Positions 1 through 8,302 of a DNA stretch of 64,000 bases are shown one piece after another; position 1 is the first letter of the stretch; each line of letters starts with the position of its first letter. Origin of the DNA: an uncultured Fodinibius sp. Lineage in GTDB: Bacteria > Bacteroidota > Rhodothermia > Balneolales > Balneolaceae. The position numbers and the translations under genes were made by a program. The stretch is taken from assembly GCA_913056455.1 (NCBI GenBank), contig CAJXMJ010000005.1, forward strand, positions 1 through 64,000. The letters are read 5' to 3'. The notes below the pieces were generated by a model that searched no databases, was not told where the DNA came from, and saw nothing but the letters and a program-made list of their open reading frames with translations.

Positions 1-66
1 CCGTGACACCCGGCAGCGCCGATGGTACTTCCCATACCGGGAGGAAGCGTAGGTCCCCGCCCGCTC
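1..66 (+). rRNA. rrf: 5S ribosomal RNA, 3' part
   Basis: The window opens inside a 5S rRNA. The stretch CAGCGCCGATGGTACTTCCC followed by CCGGGAGGAAGCGTAGGTC is the conserved 3' half of bacterial 5S (loop D/E region and helix IV). The closing CCCGCTC would pair with a 5' GAGCGGG lying before the window. The exact 3' end is approximate. It implies that the 16S and 23S genes lie upstream, outside the window. Confidence 0.9.
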
Positions 67-81
67 TTTTTTTTATTATAG

Positions 82-112
82 GCCCTTTACGCTAAGCGTG
101 AAGGGCTTTTTT
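82..112 (+). terminator. Rho-independent terminator of the rRNA operon
   Basis: An 11-bp stem (GCCCTTTACGC with GCGTGAAGGGC, one T-G wobble) closes a TAA loop and is followed by six T. It lies just after the 5S gene and before the convergent tgt stop, so it ends plus-strand transcription of the rRNA operon. Confidence 0.85.
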
Positions 113-127
113 GTTGTAGAGATTGTA

Positions 128-1261
128 CTAAATCTTAGTAGCTAATATCTCAGCTTTTCCCTCGTACCAGTTGTGGAAGGTGTCATTGGCAATTCGCTCT
201 TTTACTCTGTTCATAAGCCATAAGTAAAAGGTAAGATTATGGAGAGAGGCTAATTCTAATCCAAGCAATTCATCATTACGGAATAGATGATGAATGTATG
301 ACATCTTATACTTTTGACACAAATCAGTAGGAAAGTCAGGGTCTAACGGTTTCTGGTGGTTTTTCCATTTTGCATTTCGGATATTTATATATCCATTACG
401 AGTAAATATTTGACCATTTCGCGCATTTCTGGTTGGCAGTACGCAATCAAACATGTCAATACCGCGAGCAATAGCGTGTAGTAAATTTTCAGGTTTTCCT
501 ACTCCCATTAAGTATCGGGGCTTCTCTTCTGGTAAATAATCAGTATTTAAATCAGTCATCTCGTACATCAGCTCAGTAGGCTCTCCCACACTAAGGCCGC
601 CAATGGCGATACCTTCAAAATCAAGATCGGTCACATATTTAGAGGATTCTATTCTTAGATCTTCGTAGGTGCCTCCTTGTACTATACCAAATTGAGCCTG
701 TTTGTGACCGTACTTAGGTTGTGATTTTAGAAATGCTTCACGACCACGTTTTTCCCAACGATGGGTGAGTTCCATGGACTCTTTGGCATATTCATAGCTA
801 CTGGGATAGGGAGGACATTCATCCAGAACCATCATAATATCTGAACCGAGCGTGCGCTGAATATCAACAATATTTTCTGGGGTAAACATATGTTTTGATC
901 CGTCCAGGTGACTTTTAAACTTGGCTCCCTCTTCAGTTAATTCCCGATTATCGGACAACGAGAATATTTGATACCCCCCGGAGTCTGTCAAAATAGGCCG
1001 ATCCCAATTGATAAAGGAATGAAGGCCGCCGGCATTTTCGATGATATCACAGCCGGGGCGCAGATAAAGATGGTAGGTATTACCGAGTATTATCTGAGCT
1101 TTTACTTTATCAATTAGTTCATCTTGTTTTACGGCTTTTACCGTGCCTAAGGTGCCTACCGGCATGAAAATAGGGGTATTGATCTTTCCGTGATCAGTGG
1201 TAAGCGTACCGAGACGAGCTTTTGTAGAGGTAGCAGTCTTTTCTAGATTAAACAATGGCAA
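128..1261 (-). CDS. tgt: tRNA-guanine transglycosylase (queuine tRNA-ribosyltransferase)
   Basis: Exchanges guanine-34 for preQ1 in the GUN anticodons of Asp, Asn, His and Tyr tRNAs, a step of queuosine synthesis. The 377-residue TIM-barrel protein shows the base-pocket DSGG motif at 93-96, GIVQGG at 192-197 and the nucleophile Asp272 in FDCVLPTRNARNG. The bacterial zinc site is mostly lost: of the Cys-Cys-Cys-His ligands only Cys315 and His341 remain, with Phe310 and Thr312 in the other two positions. I recall Bacteroidota TGTs with a similarly altered site, so it is probably still active. The start is TTG, because an in-frame TAA lies three codons upstream and no ATG precedes the conserved N-terminus. 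It converges on the rRNA operon. Confidence 0.95.
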   Translation of the reverse strand: MPLFNLEKTATSTKARLGTLTTDHGKINTPIFMPVGTLGTVKAVKQDELIDKVKAQIILGNTYHLYLRPGCDIIENAGGLHSFINWDRPILTDSGGYQIFSLSDNRELTEEGAKFKSHLDGSKHMFTPENIVDIQRTLGSDIMMVLDECPPYPSSYEYAKESMELTHRWEKRGREAFLKSQPKYGHKQAQFGIVQGGTYEDLRIESSKYVTDLDFEGIAIGGLSVGEPTELMYEMTDLNTDYLPEEKPRYLMGVGKPENLLHAIARGIDMFDCVLPTRNARNGQIFTRNGYINIRNAKWKNHQKPLDPDFPTDLCQKYKMSYIHHLFRNDELLGLELASLHNLTFYLWLMNRVKERIANDTFHNWYEGKAEILATKI

Positions 1262-1417
1262 TAAATATTAATAAGTTTATAATTCTTTTATATTCTTGGG
1301 CGCTGAAGATAGTAAAATTATTTGTGCAACATTAATAAGCTATTTCGTATCCTTAGTGCAGATTAAGAGAAAATAAGGTATCCATTAATAGTAGAAATAA
1401 TTATTTCAAAAAGGTTT

Positions 1418-2146
1418 ATGTCGAAAGAGACATTAGTAATTATTCCCACATACAATGAAGCCAATAATATTACAGAGCTTATTGACCAGGTATTAAATCA
1501 AGATGAAAATATTGATTTACTCATTGTGGATGACGGATCGCCTGATGGAACAGCTGATTTAATAAAAGAAGCTCAAACTAAATATGCGGATCGCTTGCAC
1601 TTGATTGAACGATCCGGCAAACAGGGATTGGGAACAGCTTATGTGGAAGGATTTAAATACGGACTTAATCGAGGGTATTCGTATATCTGTGAAATGGATG
1701 CCGATTTTTCTCATAATCCCGAAGATCTCCAGAGATTAATTACAGAAGTTAAGGAGGGAAATGCTGATGTGGCTATTGGGTCACGATATGCCAAAGGAAT
1801 AAGTATTATCAATTGGCCCTTGAGTCGACTTATTTTGTCATATGGTGCTAATCTCTATGCCCGATTCATTACAGGTCTGCCCATTTTTGATACTACAGCC
1901 GGATTTAAGTGCATACATCGGAAAGTGCTTGAGGATATTTCGGTAGATAAAATTCGGTCGAATGGTTATGCTTTTCAAATTGAGCTGCATTTTAGGGCAT
2001 GGCAAGCGGGATTTTCGCTAAAAGAAGTAGCTATTATTTTTCGTGAACGCGAAGAAGGGGTCTCCAAGATGTCGAAGTCTATTGTTTGGGAAGCTATTTG
2101 GCGGGTTTGGACATTAAAAATTCAAAGTATATTTGGGACACTTTAA
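1418..2146 (+). CDS. Polyprenol monophosphomannose synthase (GT2 family)
   Basis: A soluble 242-residue glycosyltransferase of the dolichol-phosphate mannose synthase type. It should transfer mannose, or a related sugar, from a GDP-sugar to polyprenyl phosphate at the inner face of the membrane. The GT2 fold is clear from IIPTYNEANNI at 8-18, VDDGSPDGTADL at about 36-47, the DAD metal motif in EMDADFSHNPEDL near 96, and the acceptor-side motif DTTAGFKC near 165. Like many bacterial members it has no C-terminal membrane helices, so it resembles the catalytic domain alone. The ATG start lies 75 bp before the accA block. The sugar specificity is inferred from the family. Confidence 0.85.
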   Translation: MSKETLVIIPTYNEANNITELIDQVLNQDENIDLLIVDDGSPDGTADLIKEAQTKYADRLHLIERSGKQGLGTAYVEGFKYGLNRGYSYICEMDADFSHNPEDLQRLITEVKEGNADVAIGSRYAKGISIINWPLSRLILSYGANLYARFITGLPIFDTTAGFKCIHRKVLEDISVDKIRSNGYAFQIELHFRAWQAGFSLKEVAIIFREREEGVSKMSKSIVWEAIWRVWTLKIQSIFGTL

Positions 2147-2184
2147 TCAGTAATATATCTTCTTAATATCTTCTGATTTGTTCT

Positions 2185-2192
2185 TATATTTG
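2185..2192 (+). promoter_or_regulatory. Bacteroidota-type -7 box upstream of accA
   Basis: TATATTTG matches the TAnnTTTG -7 consensus of the Bacteroidota primary sigma factor and lies 29 bp before the accA ATG. No clear TTG -33 element is seen, so this rests on the -7 box alone. Confidence 0.45.
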
Positions 2193-2221
2193 AAGTCATT
2201 TTTAAGTGATAAAATTCATTT

Positions 2222-3187
2222 ATGCAGTATTTAGATTTTGAACAACCTATTGCCGATCTGGAAAAGAAGATCAAAGAGTTGAGTGAGTTATCTGTTGCGG
2301 ATGATGATGTTCTTTCGCCAGAGATAAAACGGCTCGAAAAGCGTGTTGATGAACTGCGAGAATCGATATTTACAAATTTAACACGTTGGCAGCGTGTGCA
2401 GTTAGCACGTCATCCCGATCGCCCGTATACCTTGGATTATATCTATAAAATCACTGAAAACTTTGTTGAGATCCATGGAGATCGGTATGAGAGTGATGAT
2501 AAAGCGATCGTCGGTGGGTTTGCTACGATCGACGGACAATCGGTCGTTATTATGGGTCACCAAAAAGGCAGGGATACCGAGAGCCGCCAATACCGTCGTT
2601 TTGGGATGGCCAATCCCGAAGGTTATCGTAAGGCCCATCGGTTGATGAAGCTGGGCGAAAAGTTTGATATTCCGGTTGTTACCCTCCTTGATACCCCCGG
2701 TGCTTATCCCGGATTGGAGGCTGAAGAGCGCGGGCAGGCCGAAGCTATTGCAAAAAATCTTAAGATGATGGCAACGCTTAAGGTCCCTATTATCACGGTT
2801 GTCATTGGAGAGGGGGCCAGTGGAGGCGCCATCGGTATTGGCATGGGTAATGAGGTATATATGATGGAGAACACTTGGTATTCGGTTATTTCTCCGGAAT
2901 CATGCTCATCTATCCTGTGGAAAACATGGGATTACAAAGAACAGGCCGCAGCAGTATTAAAGCTTACGGCCGAAGATTTGGAAGGTATGGATATTATCGA
3001 TGGTATCATTAAGGAGCCGCTTGGTGGGGCTCATCGTGATCCTGATCAAGCCGCTAAAGCAGTAAAAGAGCAAATATTGGAATCCTTAAACCGGCTCAAG
3101 AAAAAGTCAGCCGAGAAACTGGTTGAATCCCGTATTGATAAGTATGCCAATATGGGTGAGTTCAAAAAAGTGTCTAACAAGAAGTAG
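2222..3187 (+). CDS. accA: Acetyl-CoA carboxylase carboxyltransferase subunit alpha
   Basis: Alpha half of the carboxyltransferase that moves the carboxyl group from biotin to acetyl-CoA to make malonyl-CoA, the first committed step of fatty acid synthesis; it works as an alpha2-beta2 complex with AccD, not in this window. The 321-residue protein is typical in length. It has the N-terminal helical segment (residues 1-60), then the crotonase-fold domain with [20 protein letters not shown] and the oxyanion region [12 protein letters not shown]. It heads a run of closely spaced plus-strand genes ending with the dipeptide epimerase. It ends with TAG, which shows that TAG is a normal stop in this genome. 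Confidence 0.97.
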   Translation: MQYLDFEQPIADLEKKIKELSELSVADDDVLSPEIKRLEKRVDELRESIFTNLTRWQRVQLARHPDRPYTLDYIYKITENFVEIHGDRYESDDKAIVGGFATIDGQSVVIMGHQKGRDTESRQYRRFGMANPEGYRKAHRLMKLGEKFDIPVVTLLDTPGAYPGLEAEERGQAEAIAKNLKMMATLKVPIITVVIGEGASGGAIGIGMGNEVYMMENTWYSVISPESCSSILWKTWDYKEQAAAVLKLTAEDLEGMDIIDGIIKEPLGGAHRDPDQAAKAVKEQILESLNRLKKKSAEKLVESRIDKYANMGEFKKVSNKK

Positions 3188-3198
3188 ACGAGGATTCA

Positions 3199-3633
3199 TT
3201 GTTTCCTGATAAAGATCCAATTTATAGCTATACCCATCAGTTACGCAGTCGATATGGCGAAACCGACCAGATGGGGTATGTTTACTACGGACGATACCTG
3301 GAATATTTTGAGGAAGCGCGTACGGAGATGATACGGTCACTTGGATTACCATACGCCAAATTAGAGCAGAATGGCATTATGCTACCGGTCATCCATACGC
3401 AAGTGGATTATAAATCCCCGGTATTTTATGATGAACTGATGGACGTGGAGGTATTGCTGTTTGATATCCCTACGGTACGGCTTGAAACGTTTTATTATGT
3501 TAAGACAGAACGCAGAGAAGCGCCCCATATTCAAGGGAAAGTGGAACTTTGCTTTATGAAAGAAGAAACGCGCAAGCCGTGTCGGGCTCCGTCTGAATTT
3601 GTAAATGGATTACAGAAAGTAGTTATCAGATAA
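3199..3633 (+). CDS. YbgC-type acyl-CoA thioesterase (hotdog fold)
   Basis: A 144-residue 4HBT-family thioesterase expected to hydrolyse acyl-CoA or acyl-ACP in the cytoplasm. The diagnostic active-site loop is GETDQMGYVYYGRYLEYFEE near residues 17-36, with the Asp that acts in the 4-hydroxybenzoyl-CoA thioesterase class. The start is TTG with GAGG six bases upstream; the ORF begins 11 bases after accA and seems to be its cotranscribed partner. The substrate is unknown, and the family includes both Tol-Pal-linked YbgC and general housekeeping thioesterases. Confidence 0.85.
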   Translation: MFPDKDPIYSYTHQLRSRYGETDQMGYVYYGRYLEYFEEARTEMIRSLGLPYAKLEQNGIMLPVIHTQVDYKSPVFYDELMDVEVLLFDIPTVRLETFYYVKTERREAPHIQGKVELCFMKEETRKPCRAPSEFVNGLQKVVIR

Positions 3634-3640
3634 TGCTGTT

Positions 3641-4093
3641 ATGCAAATACGCCAGCCAATATTATATGGGTCAGTATTATTATTGGCCGTAGTCGTTGTA
3701 TTTGTTGCTACTGGTGGGGGACTGTTTAACCAATCTACTCCGTGGCCTGTACAATGGCAGCACCAGACTTTTCATAGCTTATGTCACCAAATTGCTGATC
3801 GTTCGTTTTGGATCAACGGCCAGCCCATGGCTGTATGCAGCAGATGTATGGGGATTTATTCCGGTTTTGCTTTGGGATGGGGTTTGTTACCAATACTATC
3901 GTTCGCAGACATAACAAGGTTGGCATATGTAAAGAAAATTGCAGTAGTTATGCTATTATTTAATTTTATTGACGCTGCTGGGAATTTATTTGGATTGTGG
4001 CATAATACATTGATTTCACGAACGGTCTTAGGTGGGATGCTGGGAAGTTCAGCAGCGTTAATTTTTGTCGGTGACTTTTTTCATCATAACTAA
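3641..4093 (+). CDS. DUF2085 membrane protein
   Basis: A 150-residue membrane protein of family DUF2085, whose function is unknown. The family signature is visible as HSLCHQIADRSF at about 47-58 and VCSRCMGIYSGF at about 67-78. The cysteine pattern (CHQ, then CSRC) suggests metal or redox chemistry, but nothing is established. Helices are predicted at about 8-27, 74-92, 98-118 and 125-147. It starts 7 bases after the thioesterase and belongs to the same run. Confidence 0.75.
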   Translation: MQIRQPILYGSVLLLAVVVVFVATGGGLFNQSTPWPVQWQHQTFHSLCHQIADRSFWINGQPMAVCSRCMGIYSGFALGWGLLPILSFADITRLAYVKKIAVVMLLFNFIDAAGNLFGLWHNTLISRTVLGGMLGSSAALIFVGDFFHHN

Positions 4094-4111
4094 AAACAAA
4101 AGGGGATCATT

Positions 4112-4687
4112 ATGGATGAAGTAGCAGAACAACAAGCAGAGCAGAATAATCAACCATCGTATTGGCCATCAGTCGGGATAGCAGGAGTAATATTTGGGAT
4201 TATTGTTTTTGCACTCTCGTTAGTAACGGGCTATACAATGATTAATTCAGAACCCACCGGATCATTATTTTCTCCGGTACAGATAATACTGTGGGTTACA
4301 GTTTGTCTTGTTGGTGCTTTTGGGGGGATGTTGGCTATTTGGCATTATGCTAATGAATATGATATAAGTATTAAGCTGGGTAAGGGAGCGCTCATTGGCT
4401 TGTTTACCGGTGTTTGTCTTGCATTGGTAACCGTTTTGCTTAATCAGCTCTGGCAGGTAATCGATCCTGACATGACGCAAAAGATGATCGACAGTACCAT
4501 TGCAAATTTTGAGGCGGCTGATTTGCCCGATGCTCAAAAGCAGCAGATGATTGATTCTACCGTTCAGAGTATGCGTAACCAAAATAGTATTGGCAAACAG
4601 CTTTTATATAACCTTCCCATGTATGGCATCTTAAATGTTATTACGGGGATGATAGGAGCTAAAGTTTTTGGAAAGCAGGAAGAATAA
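4112..4687 (+). CDS. DUF4199 membrane protein
   Basis: A 191-residue integral membrane protein with four predicted helices (about 20-42, 55-75, 88-110 and 165-185) and a charged helical segment between the third and fourth. Size and layout match the Bacteroidota family DUF4199, which is of unknown function and often lies near glycosyltransferase and lipid genes, as here. The ATG is preceded by AAAAGGGGATCATT, a good purine-rich ribosome site. The acidic, Gln-rich N-terminus should be cytoplasmic. The family call rests on pattern recognition only. Confidence 0.65.
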   Translation: MDEVAEQQAEQNNQPSYWPSVGIAGVIFGIIVFALSLVTGYTMINSEPTGSLFSPVQIILWVTVCLVGAFGGMLAIWHYANEYDISIKLGKGALIGLFTGVCLALVTVLLNQLWQVIDPDMTQKMIDSTIANFEAADLPDAQKQQMIDSTVQSMRNQNSIGKQLLYNLPMYGILNVITGMIGAKVFGKQEE

Positions 4688-4708
4688 TTTAGGCAACAAG
4701 TAACGTTA

Positions 4709-5641
4709 GTGAATAATCATTCGTCGGAATCGGGTATTTTTAATACGAATTATCAATCTTGGGCCGAGCGCAACGGTTTTTCTGACTGGGCGCTGGCCCT
4801 GCTTTGGATTGTAGCAGCTTTTATCCTTTTTCAGGCTACGGCCTCGGTTGTGGCTGTTGCATTAGTTTTGATGAAAGGGGGGATCAGCGCGGATGCCAAC
4901 GAGATGATGTCACAACTTACGGAAAACCTGGATCTGCTTTTTATTGGTAACTCAACGGGACAAATACTATTTCTGGGATTGGCAACTTGGTTTTTTACAC
5001 GCTTGCACACATCCAAGAAGGGGCGTAAAGAGTTCCTTCGGTTTTCTGTTCAGCCCGATACGCTTCAAAAGTCGGCCATAACAGTTGTATTGATTATTGC
5101 AATACAACCTACAATTTGGTTTCTATCCTGGATTAATGCTTTTATTCCCGTGCCCGAAGTGTTTAGCAATATGCAAAATACCCAGATGCAGATGATCGAA
5201 AACTATCTGCGTGGCGATCACTTGCTGATGCTCACTTTGTTTCATGTAGGACTTGTACCGGCTATTTGCGAGGAAACTCTTTATCGTGGATATGTAATGC
5301 GAGCCTTCCAAAAAAGTTGGGGGATCTGGCCGGCTATTATTGTCTCGGGATTACTTTTTGGGTTATATCACATTCAACTTAGTAATTTAATTCCCCTTGC
5401 TACACTGGGTATGTTGTTTGCCTATATCACTTGGGTTTCAGAAAGTATTATTCCAGCTATTATTGCACATCTCGTTAACAATGGAGGCAGTGTTCTGGTA
5501 GGGACTTATTATCCGGAATCAGCTTTTGCAGAAATTACCCCTGAATCGATGCCACCGCTTTGGGCTGTAATAATCAGTCTGTTAATTACTGCTTATATTG
5601 TATATTGGATGTACGGTCAAAATAAGAAATCTATAGCCTAA
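4709..5641 (+). CDS. CPBP family intramembrane metalloprotease
   Basis: A 310-residue polytopic membrane protein of the CPBP (Abi/Rce1-like) family. The three family motifs are present in order: EETLYRGYVMRAF at about 189-201 with the paired catalytic glutamates, LYHIQ at about 219-223, and HLVNN at about 259-263. Members cleave prenylated proteins or bacterial peptides inside the membrane; the target here is unknown. It begins with GTG, 21 bases after the DUF4199 gene, and is followed 10 bases later by the DUF2007 gene, so it is probably cotranscribed with both. Confidence 0.85.
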   Translation: MNNHSSESGIFNTNYQSWAERNGFSDWALALLWIVAAFILFQATASVVAVALVLMKGGISADANEMMSQLTENLDLLFIGNSTGQILFLGLATWFFTRLHTSKKGRKEFLRFSVQPDTLQKSAITVVLIIAIQPTIWFLSWINAFIPVPEVFSNMQNTQMQMIENYLRGDHLLMLTLFHVGLVPAICEETLYRGYVMRAFQKSWGIWPAIIVSGLLFGLYHIQLSNLIPLATLGMLFAYITWVSESIIPAIIAHLVNNGGSVLVGTYYPESAFAEITPESMPPLWAVIISLLITAYIVYWMYGQNKKSIA

Positions 5642-5651
5642 GGAGGTTATT

Positions 5652-5921
5652 ATGTTAAAAGGTTCTGAACCAAACGATATTGAAAACTGGGCTTGTGTTT
5701 TGGAAGGAGGTACTGAATACGAAGTTGAAAGTGCAAAAAATTACCTTGCCAGCCTCGAGATACCTTCTAATATCTTATCCAAACGAGATTCCTCATTTAG
5801 TGTGAACTATGGTGAAATGGGAATGGTGTATTTATATGTTCCCAATGAGTACGAGGAAGAGGCTCGAAAAGCATTGGCTGAATTTGAGTTGCCGGAAGAA
5901 GGAAACAACGAAGAAGAATAA
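5652..5921 (+). CDS. DUF2007 small protein (putative signal-transducing)
   Basis: An 89-residue soluble protein of family DUF2007, a PII-like or ferredoxin-like fold annotated only as putative signal transducing. The typical opening is visible: a strand (WACVLEG), a helix (EVESAKNYLASLEI) and a strand (SNILSKR). The C-terminus is acidic. It has the best ribosome-binding site in this block (AAGGAGG seven bases before the ATG) and sits between the CPBP protease and cdsA. No catalytic residues are apparent. Confidence 0.75.
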   Translation: MLKGSEPNDIENWACVLEGGTEYEVESAKNYLASLEIPSNILSKRDSSFSVNYGEMGMVYLYVPNEYEEEARKALAEFELPEEGNNEEE

Positions 5922-5928
5922 TTGATCC

Positions 5929-6750
5929 GTGACTGAGCTTGCCAAACGAATTCTATTTGCTGTCCCAGCCGCAGCATTCTTTATATTTATTACATGGCTT
6001 GGTGATTTTTATTTTGTTGGACTAATTATTCTCGTTGCCCTTTTTATTCAACGGGAGCTGTCTATGCTGGCTGCTGGAGCCGGATTCGAGCCGGATAGCC
6101 TCTTTCCGTATACCATCGGATTGTGGATACTTTTGAGTCCTTATTTACCCCATGCACTCGCAATTGGAATGGGCATCTTTCTGCTGTTTGTAGCCATTCA
6201 AATTTTTAAGTCCGGTGACCATGCGCTAAAACAGGTTATTGGCACGTTCTTTTGTGGGATTTATGCTCCGCTTGGCTTTTTGGCCATTATTTTGATCAGA
6301 AACACGGGTGCTGCTGAAGTTGGGTTTACATTGACCATTGGATTATTGTTGATGGTTTGGGGAAATGATGTTTTTGCCTACTTCGGAGGCAAGTATCTCG
6401 GGAAGCATAAATTGGCTCCATCTATAAGCCCCAATAAAACCTGGGAGGGATTTTTCTTTGGAATCCTTGGAGCACTGGTCGGCCTAACCATCGCTTACTA
6501 TGCCGTGCCGGTTGCCCTTTCGATATCATTACTTGTGTTAGCTCCGGCTACACTGTTAGTTAGCTTCTTTGGTCCTATCGGTGACTTAACAGCGAGTAGA
6601 ATAAAGCGGGCGGCTAACGCTAAAGATGCTTCTGATATTTTACCCGGCCATGGTGGATTCTTTGATCGTTTCGACGCATTTATTTTAGCAAGCCCCGCAT
6701 TTTATCTTTACATATACGTACTTAAAATATTAGGATATGTCTCGTTTTAA
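5929..6750 (+). CDS. cdsA: Phosphatidate cytidylyltransferase
   Basis: Makes CDP-diacylglycerol from CTP and phosphatidic acid in the inner membrane, the branch point for all phospholipids. The 273-residue protein has about eight predicted helices and the CdsA signature near residues 222-249: SRIKRAANAKD, then PGHGGFFDRFD with the metal-binding Asp residues. SPNKTWEGFFFG near 165 is a second conserved segment. The start is GTG, seven bases after the DUF2007 stop. Its last 14 bases overlap the epimerase gene, which indicates coupled translation. Confidence 0.95.
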   Translation: MTELAKRILFAVPAAAFFIFITWLGDFYFVGLIILVALFIQRELSMLAAGAGFEPDSLFPYTIGLWILLSPYLPHALAIGMGIFLLFVAIQIFKSGDHALKQVIGTFFCGIYAPLGFLAIILIRNTGAAEVGFTLTIGLLLMVWGNDVFAYFGGKYLGKHKLAPSISPNKTWEGFFFGILGALVGLTIAYYAVPVALSISLLVLAPATLLVSFFGPIGDLTASRIKRAANAKDASDILPGHGGFFDRFDAFILASPAFYLYIYVLKILGYVSF

Positions 6751-7762
6751 GCTCGAACTTGAAAAGTTAGAACTTGTCCCTTCCCATCCATTCACAATTG
6801 CACGAGGAACCAAAGAAACGGTTCCCAATGTGTTGGTAAAATTAACGGCTGAAGGCGTTACAGGGTTGGGTGAAGCCGGTCCTAATAGCCGATATGATGA
6901 AGATGCAGATAGCGTCATTGAATTTTTGAATCAACTGTCTACCTCATTTTTTGATGAGGTGGATTCTACAGATGTACTTCGGGAGAAACTTCAGCAACTG
7001 GATAGGCCCGTCCAATCGGCGAAGACAGCAGTAGAGATGGCTTGGCTGGATTGGTGGGGTAAAAGCCAGGAAAAACCACTGTGGAAATTATGGGATGCTC
7101 CTTCTCAAACTACACCGCCGACTTCTTTTACAATTGGTCTTGATGATATTGACGTCATGCAACAAAAGGTAGAGGGAGCTAAAGGTTATCCCATATTAAA
7201 AGTAAAGCTTGGCACCGATCGAGATAAAGAAATTATTAAGGGTATACGAGAAGTGTCAGATCAGATTATTCGGGTAGATGCCAATGAAGGGTGGGAAGAT
7301 TTGGACTCGGCCAAGCAAGCTATTCGGTTTTTAGTTGATCAAAATGTAGAATTTATTGAGCAGCCGATGCCTGCTTCCTGTAAGGAGGAGTTGGTTCAGT
7401 TAAAGCAATGGTCGCCGTTACCTATTATAGCTGATGAAAGCTTTGTAGGCCGAGAATATATGGATGAAATAGGTGATCAATTTGATGGGATCAATATCAA
7501 GCTTCAGAAAGTAGGTAGTTTGATTGAAGCTTCTGAGCTCATTGAGAAGGCTCGGGAGCAAAACCTTAAAGTGATGATTGGATGTATGATCGAAAGTTCT
7601 CTAGGGATATCTGCAGGAGCGTTATTGGGAACCTGGGCCGACTATGTAGATCTGGATGGCCATTTGTTGATTAGTAATGACCCGTTTTCCGGTTTAATAC
7701 TGACCGATGAAAAAAGAATAAAACTATCGAATTCCCCGGGATTAGGGGTATCTCGAAATTAA
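6737..7762 (+). CDS. Dipeptide epimerase, probably L-Ala-D/L-Glu (enolase superfamily)
   Basis: An enolase-superfamily epimerase of the muconate lactonizing subgroup. Residues 1-125 form the capping domain. The barrel carries the catalytic pair Lys155-Val-Lys157, metal ligands Asp181, Glu208 and Asp233, and the second base Lys255 in IKLQKVG. The DLD at 305-307 is the substrate motif of the L-Ala-D/L-Glu epimerases, which recycle the murein peptide L-Ala-D-Glu. The gene overlaps cdsA by 14 bases and ends at the base before the convergent MauE-like gene, leaving no spacer. The exact dipeptide preference cannot be read from sequence. Confidence 0.85.
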   Translation: MSRFKLELEKLELVPSHPFTIARGTKETVPNVLVKLTAEGVTGLGEAGPNSRYDEDADSVIEFLNQLSTSFFDEVDSTDVLREKLQQLDRPVQSAKTAVEMAWLDWWGKSQEKPLWKLWDAPSQTTPPTSFTIGLDDIDVMQQKVEGAKGYPILKVKLGTDRDKEIIKGIREVSDQIIRVDANEGWEDLDSAKQAIRFLVDQNVEFIEQPMPASCKEELVQLKQWSPLPIIADESFVGREYMDEIGDQFDGINIKLQKVGSLIEASELIEKAREQNLKVMIGCMIESSLGISAGALLGTWADYVDLDGHLLISNDPFSGLILTDEKRIKLSNSPGLGVSRN

Positions 7763-8224
7763 TTAGGCAGTATCACTAATTTGTTTGTTGTTTATTATTG
7801 CAATCAGTACGAATGCAATAATAGTAAGCAAAATAAGTACCGCATTTCGGATGAGAGTAAATTCGAGTCCGGATGCAAAACCAAAGGCGCCAAAGCATCC
7901 ACAATTTTCTACTGACATCCCCTGGAAGTAAAAGTACGAAAGCACGGAAGAGAAACCCATGAGCATAGCCAAGGTGCCTGTTAAGGCCCATTTAAGAAAC
8001 TTATTCCAGATCAGTAAAATGGCCAGAACAATTTCAATAATGGATGTTGTAATCACGATACTATTGGCATATTCAATAAGCCAATAGTATTCAGTAGCTA
8101 ACAACTCAACCAGGTATCGGGCATCAGAACCGCTGATGAGTTTCCCTATTCCGGAAATCAGGAATAGAATTCCCAAGAGCAAACGAATAATTGTTAATGA
8201 TTTATTGAGATATGATTGGTTCAT
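7763..8224 (-). CDS. MauE/DoxX-like membrane protein
   Basis: A 153-residue protein with four predicted helices (about 8-28, 47-70, 75-97 and 122-143). The NCGCFGAFG motif at about 107-115 is characteristic of the methylamine-utilisation MauE branch of the DoxX-like superfamily, whose members are linked to thiol-disulfide redox and vitamin-K-epoxide-reductase-like roles. No methylamine genes are nearby, so a general redox role is likelier than methylamine use. Its stop codon abuts that of the convergent epimerase gene. Confidence 0.75.
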   Translation of the reverse strand: MNQSYLNKSLTIIRLLLGILFLISGIGKLISGSDARYLVELLATEYYWLIEYANSIVITTSIIEIVLAILLIWNKFLKWALTGTLAMLMGFSSVLSYFYFQGMSVENCGCFGAFGFASGLEFTLIRNAVLILLTIIAFVLIAIINNKQISDTA

Positions 8225-8302
8225 TACAAAACTTGTTCTTAATGGAATGCTACTGAGATTCTAAATGTAATAGCTTCATACGAATAAAAAAGAAAAATAT
8301 TT

